Source: DASSUW01 sp963849695 (GTDB taxonomy: Bacteria > Actinomycetota > Thermoleophilia > Solirubrobacterales > Solirubrobacteraceae). From it: a stretch of DNA of 64,000 nt. This document shows, piece by piece, positions 1 through 7,971 of the stretch (position 1 is the stretch's first letter; every line of letters starts with the position of its first letter). The notes under the pieces are model-generated. The model was not told where the DNA came from. It did no database searches and saw only the letters and a program-made list of their open reading frames with translations. The translations under genes and the position numbers were made by a program. The DNA lies in the NCBI GenBank assembly GCA_963849695.1, contig CAWKIT010000014.1, positions 1 to 64,000 on the forward strand, read 5' to 3'.

Positions 1-650
1 AGTCGAAGACGTGCTCGCCCAGCGTCTCGGCCAGCAGCTCGGAGTCCTCGGCGATCCCGATGGCGTCTGCCAGGCTCTTCGGCAGCGGCGAGATGCCGAG
101 CGACTTGCGCTCGCGCTCGGTCAGCGACCAGACGTCGTCCTCGGCCTCGCGCGGCAGCTCGTAGCCCTCCTCGATGCCCTTCATGCCGGCGGCGAGCGAT
201 CACGGCGAAGGCGAGGTAGGGGTTGCACGCGGCGTCGATGGTGCGCAGCTCGATGCGGGTCGACTGGCCCTTGTTCGGCTTGTACATCGGGACGCGCACC
301 ATGGCCGAGCGGTTGTTGTGGCCCCAGCAGATCGTACGAGGGCGCCTCGCCCCGCCGAGCAGCCGCTTGTAGGAGTTCACCCACTGGTTGGTGACGACGC
401 TGATCTCGCTGGCGTGGCGCAGGATGCCGGCGATGAACTGCCGGCCGGTCTTGGACAGCTGGTATTCCGCACCGGCCTCGAAGAACGCGTTGCGGTCGCC
501 CTCGAAGAGCGAGACGTGCGTGTGCATGCCGGAGCCCAGGGTGCGTCTGGTGTAGGGCTTCGGCATGAAGGACGCCCAGATGCCGTGCCCGAGCGCGACC
601 TCCCGGATGACGGTGCGGAAGGACATGATGTTGTCGGCGGTGGTCAGCGC
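1..650 (-). pseudogene. glnA: Glutamine synthetase (GlnA) C-terminal fragment, frame-broken
   Basis: The minus strand encodes the C-terminal half of a type I glutamine synthetase, which makes glutamine from glutamate, ammonia and ATP. Recognisable blocks are TADNIMSFRTVIREVALGHG, SGMHTHVSLFEGDRNAFF, CWGHNNRSAMVRVP, STRIELRTIDAACNPYLAF and, near the window edge, LAETLGEHVFD. The frame is disturbed twice. Around 325-350 the expected GGEAPSY loop is read out of frame, as if by two compensating indels. Near 205 one extra base separates CNPYLAFAV from the in-frame tail LAAGMKGIEEGYELPREAED. The N-terminal half is missing because homology stops abruptly at about 650, where an unrelated plus-strand gene begins. 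The C terminus runs off the window. It is either a decayed gene copy or, more likely, low-quality sequence at an assembly junction. Confidence 0.85.
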
Positions 651-1023
651 GGCGGCCGCTCGCGGTGTGCGGCTCGACGTGGAGCGGCTCCCGGCCGACG
701 CGGACGCGGCCACGTCCGTCGTCGTGCCGGCGGTCCGGCGCGCGGACGGCCCCAGCGCCGTCTACGCGTTCAACGACGAGCACGCCCTGGCGGCGATCGC
801 CGCGCTCGCCCAGGCGGGTGTTGCCGTTCCGGACCGCGTGGCCGTCATCGGCTGCGATGACAGCCCGGAAGCCCGGCTCGTCCGGCCACGGTTGACCACG
901 ATCCGCATGAGCGACGACAGCCTGTGGGCCGAGCTCGCCGCCGTGCTGCACGCGATGGTCGAGGGCGGCGAGGGTCGGTCGGTCGTCTCGTTGCCTCGGG
1001 TGATCCAAGGTGAGACGACGTGA
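651..1023 (+). pseudogene. LacI-family regulator, C-terminal effector domain only
   Basis: This is the C-terminal part of a LacI/GalR-type repressor. The segment SAVYAFNDEHALAAIAAL, followed by VPDRVAVIGCDDSPEARLVR and LTTIRMSDDSLWAELAAVL, is the classic second subdomain of the periplasmic-binding-protein-like effector core (DE.A..ai..l.. G..vP.dvaviG.Dds). The helix-turn-helix and first subdomain are absent: reading left of about 650 enters glutamine synthetase sequence on the opposite strand. Its stop lies 17 bp before a perfect palindrome at 1041-1056, a likely operator for this same protein, so the intact gene would probably be autoregulated and control the hydrolase downstream. About 124 residues remain of a usual 330-350. 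Confidence 0.75.
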
Positions 1024-1040
1024 TCCCTTGACGCCCGAGG

Positions 1041-1056
1041 GGTTACACGTGTAACC
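1041..1056. promoter_or_regulatory. LacI-type operator palindrome
   Basis: GGTTACACGTGTAACC is a perfect 16-bp palindrome with a central CG. That is the size and symmetry of LacI/GalR family operators, whose two helix-turn-helix heads meet at a central CG step. It sits between the LacI-type gene fragment ending at 1023 and the hydrolase starting at 1176, so it is well placed to control the hydrolase. The repressor assignment is inferred from proximity and symmetry. Confidence 0.65.
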
Positions 1057-1175
1057 TCCCCGGTCTGGGGGTCTGAGGGCTCTTTCGGGCCTCCTCCGCT
1101 CGTGACCGTCTCCTTGAGGCGCGGCCGGTCGCGTCGCCGCCCGCTCCGCGCCCATGTCCCTTGTGAGGTGATGAC

Positions 1176-2921
1176 TTGTCCGCACGCCTGTTCGCCCTGC
1201 GCCCGCGCAGCGGTGTCCGTACCCTCGCGCTGCTCGTAGCGCTCACCGCTTCCGCCGGCCTCGCCGCGCCTGCGGGTGCCGCCGGTTCCGGCGCGCACGG
1301 CGAACGGGCACGCCCGTCGACCGCCACCGGGGCGAGCGTTCCCGCCCCGACCGTTTCCGGGCCCATCGCGAGGACCTCGCCGGTGGGCGACCCTGCTCAC
1401 GGCTACCCGTTCCTCGCGACCGACGTGAAGCTTGCGTCCGCGGGCTACGTCGAGCAGGAGTTCTTCATCTCCGGCGCCGCCACGCGGTATTCGGCCAGTG
1501 GGACCTCGACCGGCACGGTCCTCAGCACCGGCCATGCCTACAGGACTCGCATCGTGGTACGCCGCCCGGTCTCTGCCAGGCGTTTCAACGGCGTCGTTCT
1601 CGCGGAGTGGTACAACGTCAGCAACCAGTGGGACCAGGAGGTCGACTGGTTCCAGACGCACGAGCACCTGCTGCGGGAGGGGTATGTCTGGGTCGGCGTC
1701 TCCGCGCAGCCGGTCGGTGTCCACTCCGCGACCGGCCTCAGGGCGTGGAGCCCGTCGCGGTACGGCACGCTCGACGTGACCGCCGGCGGCACCATCACCG
1801 ACAACTCGCTGTCGTACGACATCTTCTCCCAGGCGGTGAAGGCGATTCGCAGCCCCGCCGGGCTCGATCCGCTCGGCTCCCTGCCGACGCCGCAGTACGT
1901 GATCGCGACCGGGCACTCCCAGTCCGGCGCTCTGTTGCGCAGCTATGTCAATTCGATCCTGCCGCTGTCGAACATCCTCGACGCGGTGGTCCTGCACGGC
2001 ATCGGCGGAGCGCTGCGGACGGACCTCGCGCGCCCGGTGTTCCGCCTCAACTCCGAGGGCGATGTCGCCAACGCCCTTCTCGGGGGCGCGGTGCGACAGC
2101 CCGACTCTTCGGCCCTGCGGACCTGGGAGGTCGCGGGCGCTTCGCACGGGGATTGGAAGCTGATCACCGACTACGGCCCGCTGCGCAAGCGCGACATCGG
2201 CACCTACCCCGGCGGGTATCCCGGTCAGCCGCATGCATGTGATCTGCCCCCGCTTTCCCGGGTCCCGCAGCACATGGTGCAGAACGCGATCTACGACCAC
2301 ACCGTGCGGTGGGTGGCGTACGGCATCAGTCCGCCGACGGCGCCGCTGATCTCCTTGACGAGCATCACGCCCCCGGTCGTCGCGCGCGACAGCCTCGGTC
2401 TGGCCCTGGGCGGGATCCGCCTCGCCCAGCACGAGGTGCCGCTGCGCATCAACACCGGCGTGAACACCGGTCCCGGCTTCTGCTTCCTCGACGGAAGCTC
2501 GGAGCCCCTGACCGACGCGCAGCTCGCGGCGCTCTACCCGACGGTGCGGTCATACGTCGACGAGTTCGTGAGGGTGACCCTCGCGAACGTCGAGGCCGGC
2601 TACATCCCGCGGTCGTTCACCCGCGACCCCGCGTGGTACTCGGACATCCGCGAGATCATCAACGACCGCCGCGCCAGCGACCAGATCGAGGAGCGCATCG
2701 CGACCAGGATGCTCGACCGCCTCGATCGCGCCGAACGGCGAGGCGTCGCGGGCGACGAGTTCGGAGCGATCGTCAACCTCAAGCAGCTCGTCGGCTGGGC
2801 GTACCTGGGCATCAGGCGCGACACCGCCGCGCGCGACGCCGTACTTCGCCCGACGCAGGCGCTCATCGCCCTACTCTGGGCGGCGAAGGTCATGGAGCGC
2901 CGCGGCGGCGGCCGTCACTGA
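1176..2921 (+). CDS. Secreted alpha/beta-hydrolase domain protein
   Basis: A 581-residue exported protein with a TTG start preceded by GAGGTG. Residues 1-35 form a signal peptide (arginines, then TLALLVALTASAGLAAPAGA). The mature part matches the actinobacterial alpha/beta hydrolase domain family (Abhydrolase_10-like). It has an N-terminal beta-rich segment with Y.T...VRRP and GVVLAEWYNVSNQWDQEVDW, then the nucleophile elbow GHSQSGALLRSYVN at about residue 248, with Ser as the probable nucleophile. A late AGASHGDW supplies a candidate His. The substrate is unknown; ester or lactone hydrolysis outside the cell is a family-based guess. The LacI-type operator upstream suggests induction by a carbon source. 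Base use seems slightly less GC-extreme than the flanking glycerol genes, so this block may come from another source. Confidence 0.8.
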   Translation: MSARLFALRPRSGVRTLALLVALTASAGLAAPAGAAGSGAHGERARPSTATGASVPAPTVSGPIARTSPVGDPAHGYPFLATDVKLASAGYVEQEFFISGAATRYSASGTSTGTVLSTGHAYRTRIVVRRPVSARRFNGVVLAEWYNVSNQWDQEVDWFQTHEHLLREGYVWVGVSAQPVGVHSATGLRAWSPSRYGTLDVTAGGTITDNSLSYDIFSQAVKAIRSPAGLDPLGSLPTPQYVIATGHSQSGALLRSYVNSILPLSNILDAVVLHGIGGALRTDLARPVFRLNSEGDVANALLGGAVRQPDSSALRTWEVAGASHGDWKLITDYGPLRKRDIGTYPGGYPGQPHACDLPPLSRVPQHMVQNAIYDHTVRWVAYGISPPTAPLISLTSITPPVVARDSLGLALGGIRLAQHEVPLRINTGVNTGPGFCFLDGSSEPLTDAQLAALYPTVRSYVDEFVRVTLANVEAGYIPRSFTRDPAWYSDIREIINDRRASDQIEERIATRMLDRLDRAERRGVAGDEFGAIVNLKQLVGWAYLGIRRDTAARDAVLRPTQALIALLWAAKVMERRGGGRH

Positions 2922-2939
2922 AGCCGCGCGCGTCCGGCA

Positions 2940-2973
2940 CCGCGGCGGGGGCGCCCAGTGGACCCCGCCGCGG
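2940..2973. terminator. Bidirectional hairpin between convergent genes
   Basis: CCGCGGCGGGG at 2940-2950 pairs perfectly with CCCCGCCGCGG at 2963-2973 across a 12-nt loop. It lies between the stop of the hydrolase (plus) and the stop of the DhaM-HPr-EI gene (minus), where a shared terminator is expected. There is no clear T tract on either side, which is common in high-GC genomes. Confidence 0.6.
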
Positions 2974-2987
2974 CGCCCGACCATCGC

Positions 2988-5477
2988 TCAGCGGCCGAGC
3001 GCCTGCTCGGCGGCGCGGCGTGCGCCGGCCGCCGTCACGGCTCGCAGCGCCTGCTTGACCTCCGGGATCCGCCCGGCCGCCATGCTCAGCTCGCGGACGC
3101 CGAGACCGGCGAGCACGACGGCGGCCTCCGGCTCTCCCGCCAGCTCGCCGCACACGCCGACCCAGCGACCGTGGGTGCGGGCGGCCTCGACGGCGGCGGC
3201 GATGAGCATGAGCACCGGGGCCTGGAGCCCGGCGAGCAGGCCCGCCAGCGCCTCGTTGCCGCGCTCGGCGGCCATCGTGTACTGCGTGAGGTCATTGGTC
3301 CCGACCGAGAAGAAGTCGACCTCGCGGGCGAAGGCGTCGGCCTGCAGCGCCATGGCGGGCACCTCGAGCATCACGCCGACCTCGACGTCCGCGTCGATCA
3401 TCGCGCGCGCCTGCCGGTACTCGTCGAGCGTGGCGACCATCGGGAACATGACCTTGAGCGGGTGGCGGGCGGCGACGGTGGCGATCGCGCTCAGCTGAGT
3501 CCTCAGCAGCTCGGGGTGCGCGAGGCCGAGCCGGATGCCGCGCACGCCCAGGAACGGGTTGTCCTCCGGGGCCTGGGGCAGGAAGCGCAGCGGCTTGTCG
3601 GCGCCGGCGTCGAGCGTGCGGACGATCACTGGGCGCCCCTCGAGCGCGGCGGCGATCTCGCCGTAGACCGCGACCTGCTCCTCCTCGGAGGGCGCCTCGT
3701 CGCGGTCGAGGAACAGGAACTCGGTCCGGAGCAGGCCGACGCCGTCGGCGCCGAGCTCGACCGCGGAGACGGCGTCGGCGACCGAGCCGACGTTGGCGGC
3801 GACCTCGATCGTCTCGCCGTCGCGCATGCTCGCCGGCTCGGTCGCGCGCTCCCGGGCCCGCGCGCGGCGGCGCTCGGCGGCCTCGCGCGCCTGCTCGCGC
3901 TCGGCCAGCGTGTCCGCCGGCGGGTCGACCTCGACGGTGCCGGCGTCGCCGTCGAGCACCAGCAGCGTGCCGTCGGCCACCTCGCCGAGCCGGTCACCGA
4001 GCCCGACCACGGCGGGGATCCCGAGCGCGCGGGCGAGGATCGCGGCGTGTGAGGTCGCGCCGCCGCGCCCCACGGCGATGCCCTGGACACGCTCGCGGTC
4101 GAGCGCCGCCGCGTCGCCCGGCGTGAGGTCCCGCACCACGAGCACGCCGGGCGCCTCGATGCCGCCGGGCGCGGGTGCGCCGGTGAGGTGCCGCAGCACC
4201 CGGCCCCCGACATCCTCGACGTCGTCGGCCCGCTCGCGCAGGTACGGGTCGTCGAGGCCGCGATAGGCCTCCGCCGTCGCCTGCGCCGCCTCCCCCCACG
4301 CCGCGGTCGCGCTCGCGCCGCCCTCGATCGCCTGACGCGCGGGATCGAGCAGCGCCGAGTCGTCGAGCAGCAGCAGGTGCGCGTCGAAGATCGCCGCTTC
4401 CTCCGCCCCGGCCTGCTCGGCGATCCGGTCCCGCGCCGCCTCGACATCGCCCCGCGCGGCGGCCCGAGCCCGCTCCAGCCGGGCCCACTCCTCCGCGGGG
4501 TCTGACCCCGTTCCGCCCGCCGATCCCGCGGAGGGGTCAGAGCTACGCTCGAGATCCGCGCTCCAGAGCGGATCTGACGCCGCCTCGGCCCGAATCGGGG
4601 TCAGACCCAACGCGGGGTCAGACCCGATTGAGGGTTTGCGGGCGGGCGCGATGACGATTCCGGCGGAGGCGGGGATGCCCCGGAGGACGGTGCCGGCGGT
4701 GACGGGTGGCGACTCGGGCGTTGGCGGCGGCGCGGGAGGCTCGGCCGGAGCGGGGGCGCCGTCGTCGTCGCCGAAGCCGGCGTCCGCGAGCTCGCGCAGG
4801 GCGGCGAGCGCCTCGGAGGCCTGGGCGCCGCTCGCTCGCAGCAGGATCGTGTCGCCCTGCCGGACCGCGAGCGTGATCAGGGCGCTGAGGCTGCGGGCGT
4901 CGGCCGGGCCGCGGCCGGTGGTCTCGTCGGCCACCGTGACGGCCGCGTCGAACCGGCTCGCGGTCTCGACGAAGCGCGCCGCCGGGCGGGCGTGCAGGCC
5001 GAGGCGGTTGGGCACCTCGAGCCGTAGCTCGAGGCCGCCGTCCACCTCCGGTGCGTCGGCTGCCTCAGAAGGCCCGTCGACCCCGAGCTGCGCCGCCTTC
5101 ATGCCCAGCGCGGCGCGCGCCTCGCCGGCCACCTCCTCGAGCGAGGCGCCGGTCCGCGCGCGGGCGGCGGCCGCCACCGCCCCCTCCACGATCGGCGCCT
5201 CGCACAGCAGCACGCGCACGTCGTCGACCATCTCGGCCGCCATCTCCGCGCTCATCACCGCGCTCCCGAGGTCCATCAGCACGAGCACGCCGTCGGGGCT
5301 CGCCGCGGCCTGGATCGCCTTCAGCACGAGCTCCATGTCGGTGCCGATCTCGCCCGGCGGATCGGCCATCCCGCCGGCCGGCTCGATCGCCACCTCGTCG
5401 CCGCCCATCTGCCGCGCCAGCTCGATCACGCCCGAAGCCAGCGTCGCGCTGTGCGAGACGATGACGAGGCCGACCAC
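2988..5477 (-). CDS. dhaM: DhaM-HPr-Enzyme I fusion, PTS phosphorelay for dihydroxyacetone kinase
   Basis: An 829-residue three-module protein. Residues 1-125 are DhaM (mannose-type EIIA) with the acceptor His9 in VSHSATLASGV. Residues about 149-235 are HPr with His162 in NRLGLHARPAA. From about 261 to the end is a full Enzyme I: phospho-His477 in GGATSHAAILAR, then the PEP-binding half with LLRTEFLF, DNPFLGVRGIRL, FFSVGTNDLTQY and the catalytic Cys in GVCGELAGEP. It should carry phosphate from PEP through EI and HPr to DhaM, and on to ADP held by DhaL, so DhaK can phosphorylate dihydroxyacetone. Escherichia coli DhaM keeps only part of EI; here both EI halves are present. The GTG start is chosen because it sits 3 bp inside glpC's end, like the other coupled junctions here. 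A palindromic repeat cluster interrupts the EI N terminus (about residues 285-325). Confidence 0.93.
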   Translation of the reverse strand: MVGLVIVSHSATLASGVIELARQMGGDEVAIEPAGGMADPPGEIGTDMELVLKAIQAAASPDGVLVLMDLGSAVMSAEMAAEMVDDVRVLLCEAPIVEGAVAAAARARTGASLEEVAGEARAALGMKAAQLGVDGPSEAADAPEVDGGLELRLEVPNRLGLHARPAARFVETASRFDAAVTVADETTGRGPADARSLSALITLAVRQGDTILLRASGAQASEALAALRELADAGFGDDDGAPAPAEPPAPPPTPESPPVTAGTVLRGIPASAGIVIAPARKPSIGSDPALGLTPIRAEAASDPLWSADLERSSDPSAGSAGGTGSDPAEEWARLERARAAARGDVEAARDRIAEQAGAEEAAIFDAHLLLLDDSALLDPARQAIEGGASATAAWGEAAQATAEAYRGLDDPYLRERADDVEDVGGRVLRHLTGAPAPGGIEAPGVLVVRDLTPGDAAALDRERVQGIAVGRGGATSHAAILARALGIPAVVGLGDRLGEVADGTLLVLDGDAGTVEVDPPADTLAEREQAREAAERRRARARERATEPASMRDGETIEVAANVGSVADAVSAVELGADGVGLLRTEFLFLDRDEAPSEEEQVAVYGEIAAALEGRPVIVRTLDAGADKPLRFLPQAPEDNPFLGVRGIRLGLAHPELLRTQLSAIATVAARHPLKVMFPMVATLDEYRQARAMIDADVEVGVMLEVPAMALQADAFAREVDFFSVGTNDLTQYTMAAERGNEALAGLLAGLQAPVLMLIAAAVEAARTHGRWVGVCGELAGEPEAAVVLAGLGVRELSMAAGRIPEVKQALRAVTAAGARRAAEQALGR
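4497..4625. repeat. GGGGTCTGACCCC-type palindromic repeat cluster inside the EI coding region
   Basis: Within 130 bp lie a perfect GGGGTCTGACCCC (4497-4509), partial copies at about 4533-4541 and 4571-4578, and two GGGGTCAGACCC copies (4597-4608 and 4614-4625). Read on the minus strand they add an in-frame, low-complexity stretch with repeated GSDP/SSDP/LTP motifs between the first strand of Enzyme I and its helical domain. The same palindrome recurs at 43750-43792, so this is a dispersed element. Here it is tolerated in coding sequence. Confidence 0.75.
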
Positions 5478-5479
5478 GC

Positions 5480-6706
5480 TCAGAGGCCGGCGGCGCGATG
5501 CAGGATCTCGACCGGGTGCACGGTCCGCACGCCGGTGGCCTTCTCGATGTGCCACCGGCACGTCTCGGAGTCGCACACCGCGAGCTCGGGCCGCGCCTCC
5601 TCGATCTGCCGGAACAGCCCCGCGCCGACGTCCATCGCGATCTCGTACTTCTCGGCCTTCAAGCCGTAGGTGCCCGCCACGCCGCAGCAGGTGGCGTCGT
5701 TCTCGATCACCCGCAGCTCGGGCACGAGCCCCATGAGGTCGAGCGCCGGCTTGCCGATCCCGTGGCCCTGCTGCTGGCACGGCGCGTGGTAGGTGACGGT
5801 CATCGGCAGCGGCCCGAAGTCGGTCCGCAGCTCGCCGCGCTCGAGCAGCATCGCGAGGTACTCGCAGATGTCGTAGACGCGATCGCTGACGACGCGCAGG
5901 TCGGCGTCGTCCTCGAGGCCGAGGATCTCGCGCGCCTCGCGCTTGAGCATCAGCGTGCAGCTCGTCGACGTACCGACGATGTCGATGCCCGCCCGCGCCG
6001 CCGGCGCGAGCCGCCGCGCCATCCGGCGCACGTAGCGGCGGGCGAGGTCGAACATGCCGTTCGACTGGGCCGGCAGCCCGCAGCAGGCCTGGCCGCGCGG
6101 CACCTCGACCTGGCAGCCGAGATGCTCGAGCAGCTCGACGGTCATCTCCCCGGTGCGCGGCTCCGACCAGTTCGCGCCGCAGCCGTGGAAGTACGCGACC
6201 CGCCGCTCCGCCGGCGGCGACTGATGCTTCCGCGCCCAGCTCTGGAACGTCCGGCCCGGATACGCCGGCAGGGCGGCCCGGCGGTCGAGCCCCACCAGCC
6301 GCTCCCCCGCGGCACGCAGCGGGCCGCTCCGCAAAGTCACGTTCACGACCGGCGCCGCCGGCGTCGACAGCCGCCCGATCACGTCCGGGCGCGCCAGCAG
6401 CCGGTCGCGCAGCTTGAACCCCGTCCGCTCGCGCAGCTTGGCGCGCGCCTGAGTGTTGATCTCGGCGATGTGCACGCCCTGTGGGCACACCTGGGTGCAG
6501 ATGCCGCAGCCCGAGCAGTAGTCGAGCGACGCGTCCTGCGACTCCTCGTCGCGGACCCGGAAGCGCTCCGCCTGCGGCCCGACGTACTTCGGCCCCGGGA
6601 ACAGCGGCGTGACGTTGGAGACCGGGCAGAACGTCTCGCAGATCGTGCACTTGACGCAGTGGTCGAGCGACCCGCGCATGAGATCGCCGAGCACGTCCGC
6701 ACTCAT
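5480..6706 (-). CDS. glpC: Anaerobic glycerol-3-phosphate dehydrogenase subunit C (iron-sulfur)
   Basis: 408 residues. GlpC anchors the GlpAB dehydrogenase to the membrane and passes its electrons to quinone. Two 4Fe-4S motifs near the N terminus are plain: CVKCTICETFCPVSN and CSGCGICTQVCPQGV. They are followed by two cysteine-rich CCG domains, ACCGLPAQSNG with CGANWSEP and later PCQQQGHGIGKP with ATCCGVAGTYGLK. The ATG at 6706 is chosen over a longer upstream reading because it overlaps the glpB stop (ATGA) and begins directly at MSADVLGDLMRGSLDHC, the usual GlpC start. It is transcribed after glpB and before dhaM, with 3-4 bp overlaps that imply translational coupling. Confidence 0.95.
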   Translation of the reverse strand: MSADVLGDLMRGSLDHCVKCTICETFCPVSNVTPLFPGPKYVGPQAERFRVRDEESQDASLDYCSGCGICTQVCPQGVHIAEINTQARAKLRERTGFKLRDRLLARPDVIGRLSTPAAPVVNVTLRSGPLRAAGERLVGLDRRAALPAYPGRTFQSWARKHQSPPAERRVAYFHGCGANWSEPRTGEMTVELLEHLGCQVEVPRGQACCGLPAQSNGMFDLARRYVRRMARRLAPAARAGIDIVGTSTSCTLMLKREAREILGLEDDADLRVVSDRVYDICEYLAMLLERGELRTDFGPLPMTVTYHAPCQQQGHGIGKPALDLMGLVPELRVIENDATCCGVAGTYGLKAEKYEIAMDVGAGLFRQIEEARPELAVCDSETCRWHIEKATGVRTVHPVEILHRAAGL

Positions 6707-7971
6707 AGGGCAACCTCGCCGCGATGTTCGCGAAGCGAACTCGCAACGGAATCGGCGCCAGCCGATTTCGCCGGCTCGCGCCGCATCGCGCCCAGCACCA
6801 GCTCCGCCGCGCGGTGGCCGGTCGACAGGCTGATGCCGTCGCCCGACTTCTCCTTCCACGGCACCGCACCGGCCAGCGTCGCGCCGGCGACGAGCACGTT
6901 CTCGAGCCCCTCCGGGCGCAGCTCGCGGTCGACCGCCACGCCCGCGCGCGCGATCGGATGCTCGCCGAAGTACTCGGGCAGGAAGCGCTCGCCCTCCGGC
7001 ACCCCGGCAACCGGCAGTCCGAGCGCGGTCTCACGCGCCCGCCAGCGCGAGTCGAGCTCGATGCCGCCGGCGGAGAAGCCGCCGGTCGCGAGCACCACCC
7101 AGTCCGCGCCGTGCGTGACGTCGCGCAGCCCCACGTTCGCCCGCACCGCGGTCACGCGCGCGCCGTCGCGCTCGGCCCCGGTGACCGTCGCGTTCAGGAT
7201 CACCCGCCCGCCGGCCCGCCGCAGCCGCTCGCGCAGCACGGCGAACACCCGCATCCCCGGCACCGACGGCGGCAGCGTCGGCACCTCGAACACGGGGCGG
7301 GCGAGCCGGTCCTGCAGCTCAGGCCACGCCGCGCCGGCGATGCCGAGCACGGCCGGGAACGCCACCCGCTCCTCGGCGCCGAACCGGCCGCTCAGCTGCC
7401 CCGCGACCTCCGCCCGGAACGCCGGATCGTCGAACCCGCGCGCGAACCCGAGCGAGTTCACGTCCGCGCGCCGCTCCGGCACCAGGTCGAGCTCCACCGA
7501 CCGCGCCGGCATCCCGGCGCGCGAGAGGTTGTCGGCCAGCAGCGGAGCGTGGAAGTCCTTCAGCGCCCGGAAGCCCACCACGCACACGGCGCCGCCGTCG
7601 CGGAGATCGCCCGCCGCCATCGACTCGGGCACCACGGCGGACGGCTTCAGCGCCCCCACCGCGGTCGGCAGCAGCAGGTTCTCGTCCAGGCCGCCCACGT
7701 ACGGGAGCCGCTCCTTGAACCACTCGATCGCCGCCGCCACGCCGTCGCGTCCGACCGCCGCGTACGGGTGATCCTCGCCCAACCCGGCAAGCGCCTCGCC
7801 CGGGCGCTCGACCCGCTCCGGCGCGTAGCCGAGCACGTCGATCGTGCACGGGCCGAGATGGGTGGCGCCGACGCCCTTGGCGAGCACGAGCACGCGCGCG
7901 CCGCCCTCCGCCATCCGCACGGCGGCGGTCAGGCCGGCGAGGCCGACGCCGATCACGACCGCGTCGTTCAC
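6703..7971 (-). CDS. glpB: Anaerobic glycerol-3-phosphate dehydrogenase subunit B
   Basis: 422 residues. The N terminus has a dinucleotide-binding fold with VVIGVGLAGLTAAVRMAEGG, the FMN/FAD-binding start of GlpB. Later blocks GFARGFDDPAFRAEV, LPPSVPGMRVF, ATGGFSAGGIELDSRW and the C-terminal NVLVAGATLAGAVPWKEKSGDG are typical of the family. It forms the soluble dehydrogenase with GlpA and hands electrons to GlpC. The GTG start overlaps the glpA stop (GTGA). The last about 20 residues, KSAGADSVASSLRE and what follows, are encoded by a dispersed double-hairpin repeat (6726-6769), so this tail is probably an add-on rather than a conserved part of the enzyme. Confidence 0.93.
   Translation of the reverse strand: MNDAVVIGVGLAGLTAAVRMAEGGARVLVLAKGVGATHLGPCTIDVLGYAPERVERPGEALAGLGEDHPYAAVGRDGVAAAIEWFKERLPYVGGLDENLLLPTAVGALKPSAVVPESMAAGDLRDGGAVCVVGFRALKDFHAPLLADNLSRAGMPARSVELDLVPERRADVNSLGFARGFDDPAFRAEVAGQLSGRFGAEERVAFPAVLGIAGAAWPELQDRLARPVFEVPTLPPSVPGMRVFAVLRERLRRAGGRVILNATVTGAERDGARVTAVRANVGLRDVTHGADWVVLATGGFSAGGIELDSRWRARETALGLPVAGVPEGERFLPEYFGEHPIARAGVAVDRELRPEGLENVLVAGATLAGAVPWKEKSGDGISLSTGHRAAELVLGAMRREPAKSAGADSVASSLREHRGEVAL
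6726..6769. repeat. Double-hairpin repeat, copy 1 (3' end of glpB)
   Basis: Two adjacent hairpins, GTTCGC-GAA-GCGAAC and AATCGGC-GCCA-GCCGATT, joined by TCGCAACGG. A nearly identical sequence is at 31526-31569 in the 3' end of an unrelated peptidase gene. In both copies the minus strand is read in the same frame, giving SAGADS(V/L)ASSLRE. Confidence 0.85.

Noticed and set aside
645..660. GCGGCCGC at the glnA/lacI junction as a cloning-vector site
   Set aside because: The 8-mer is common in DNA this rich in GC (it also occurs near 21130 and 33804), so it cannot prove an artificial join by itself.
5480..7034. Very long minus-strand open frame continuing from the DhaM-EI gene upstream through glpC and glpB
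   Set aside because: It is only the GC-driven absence of stops; the clear GlpC and GlpB proteins are in other frames, and DhaM starts at 5477.
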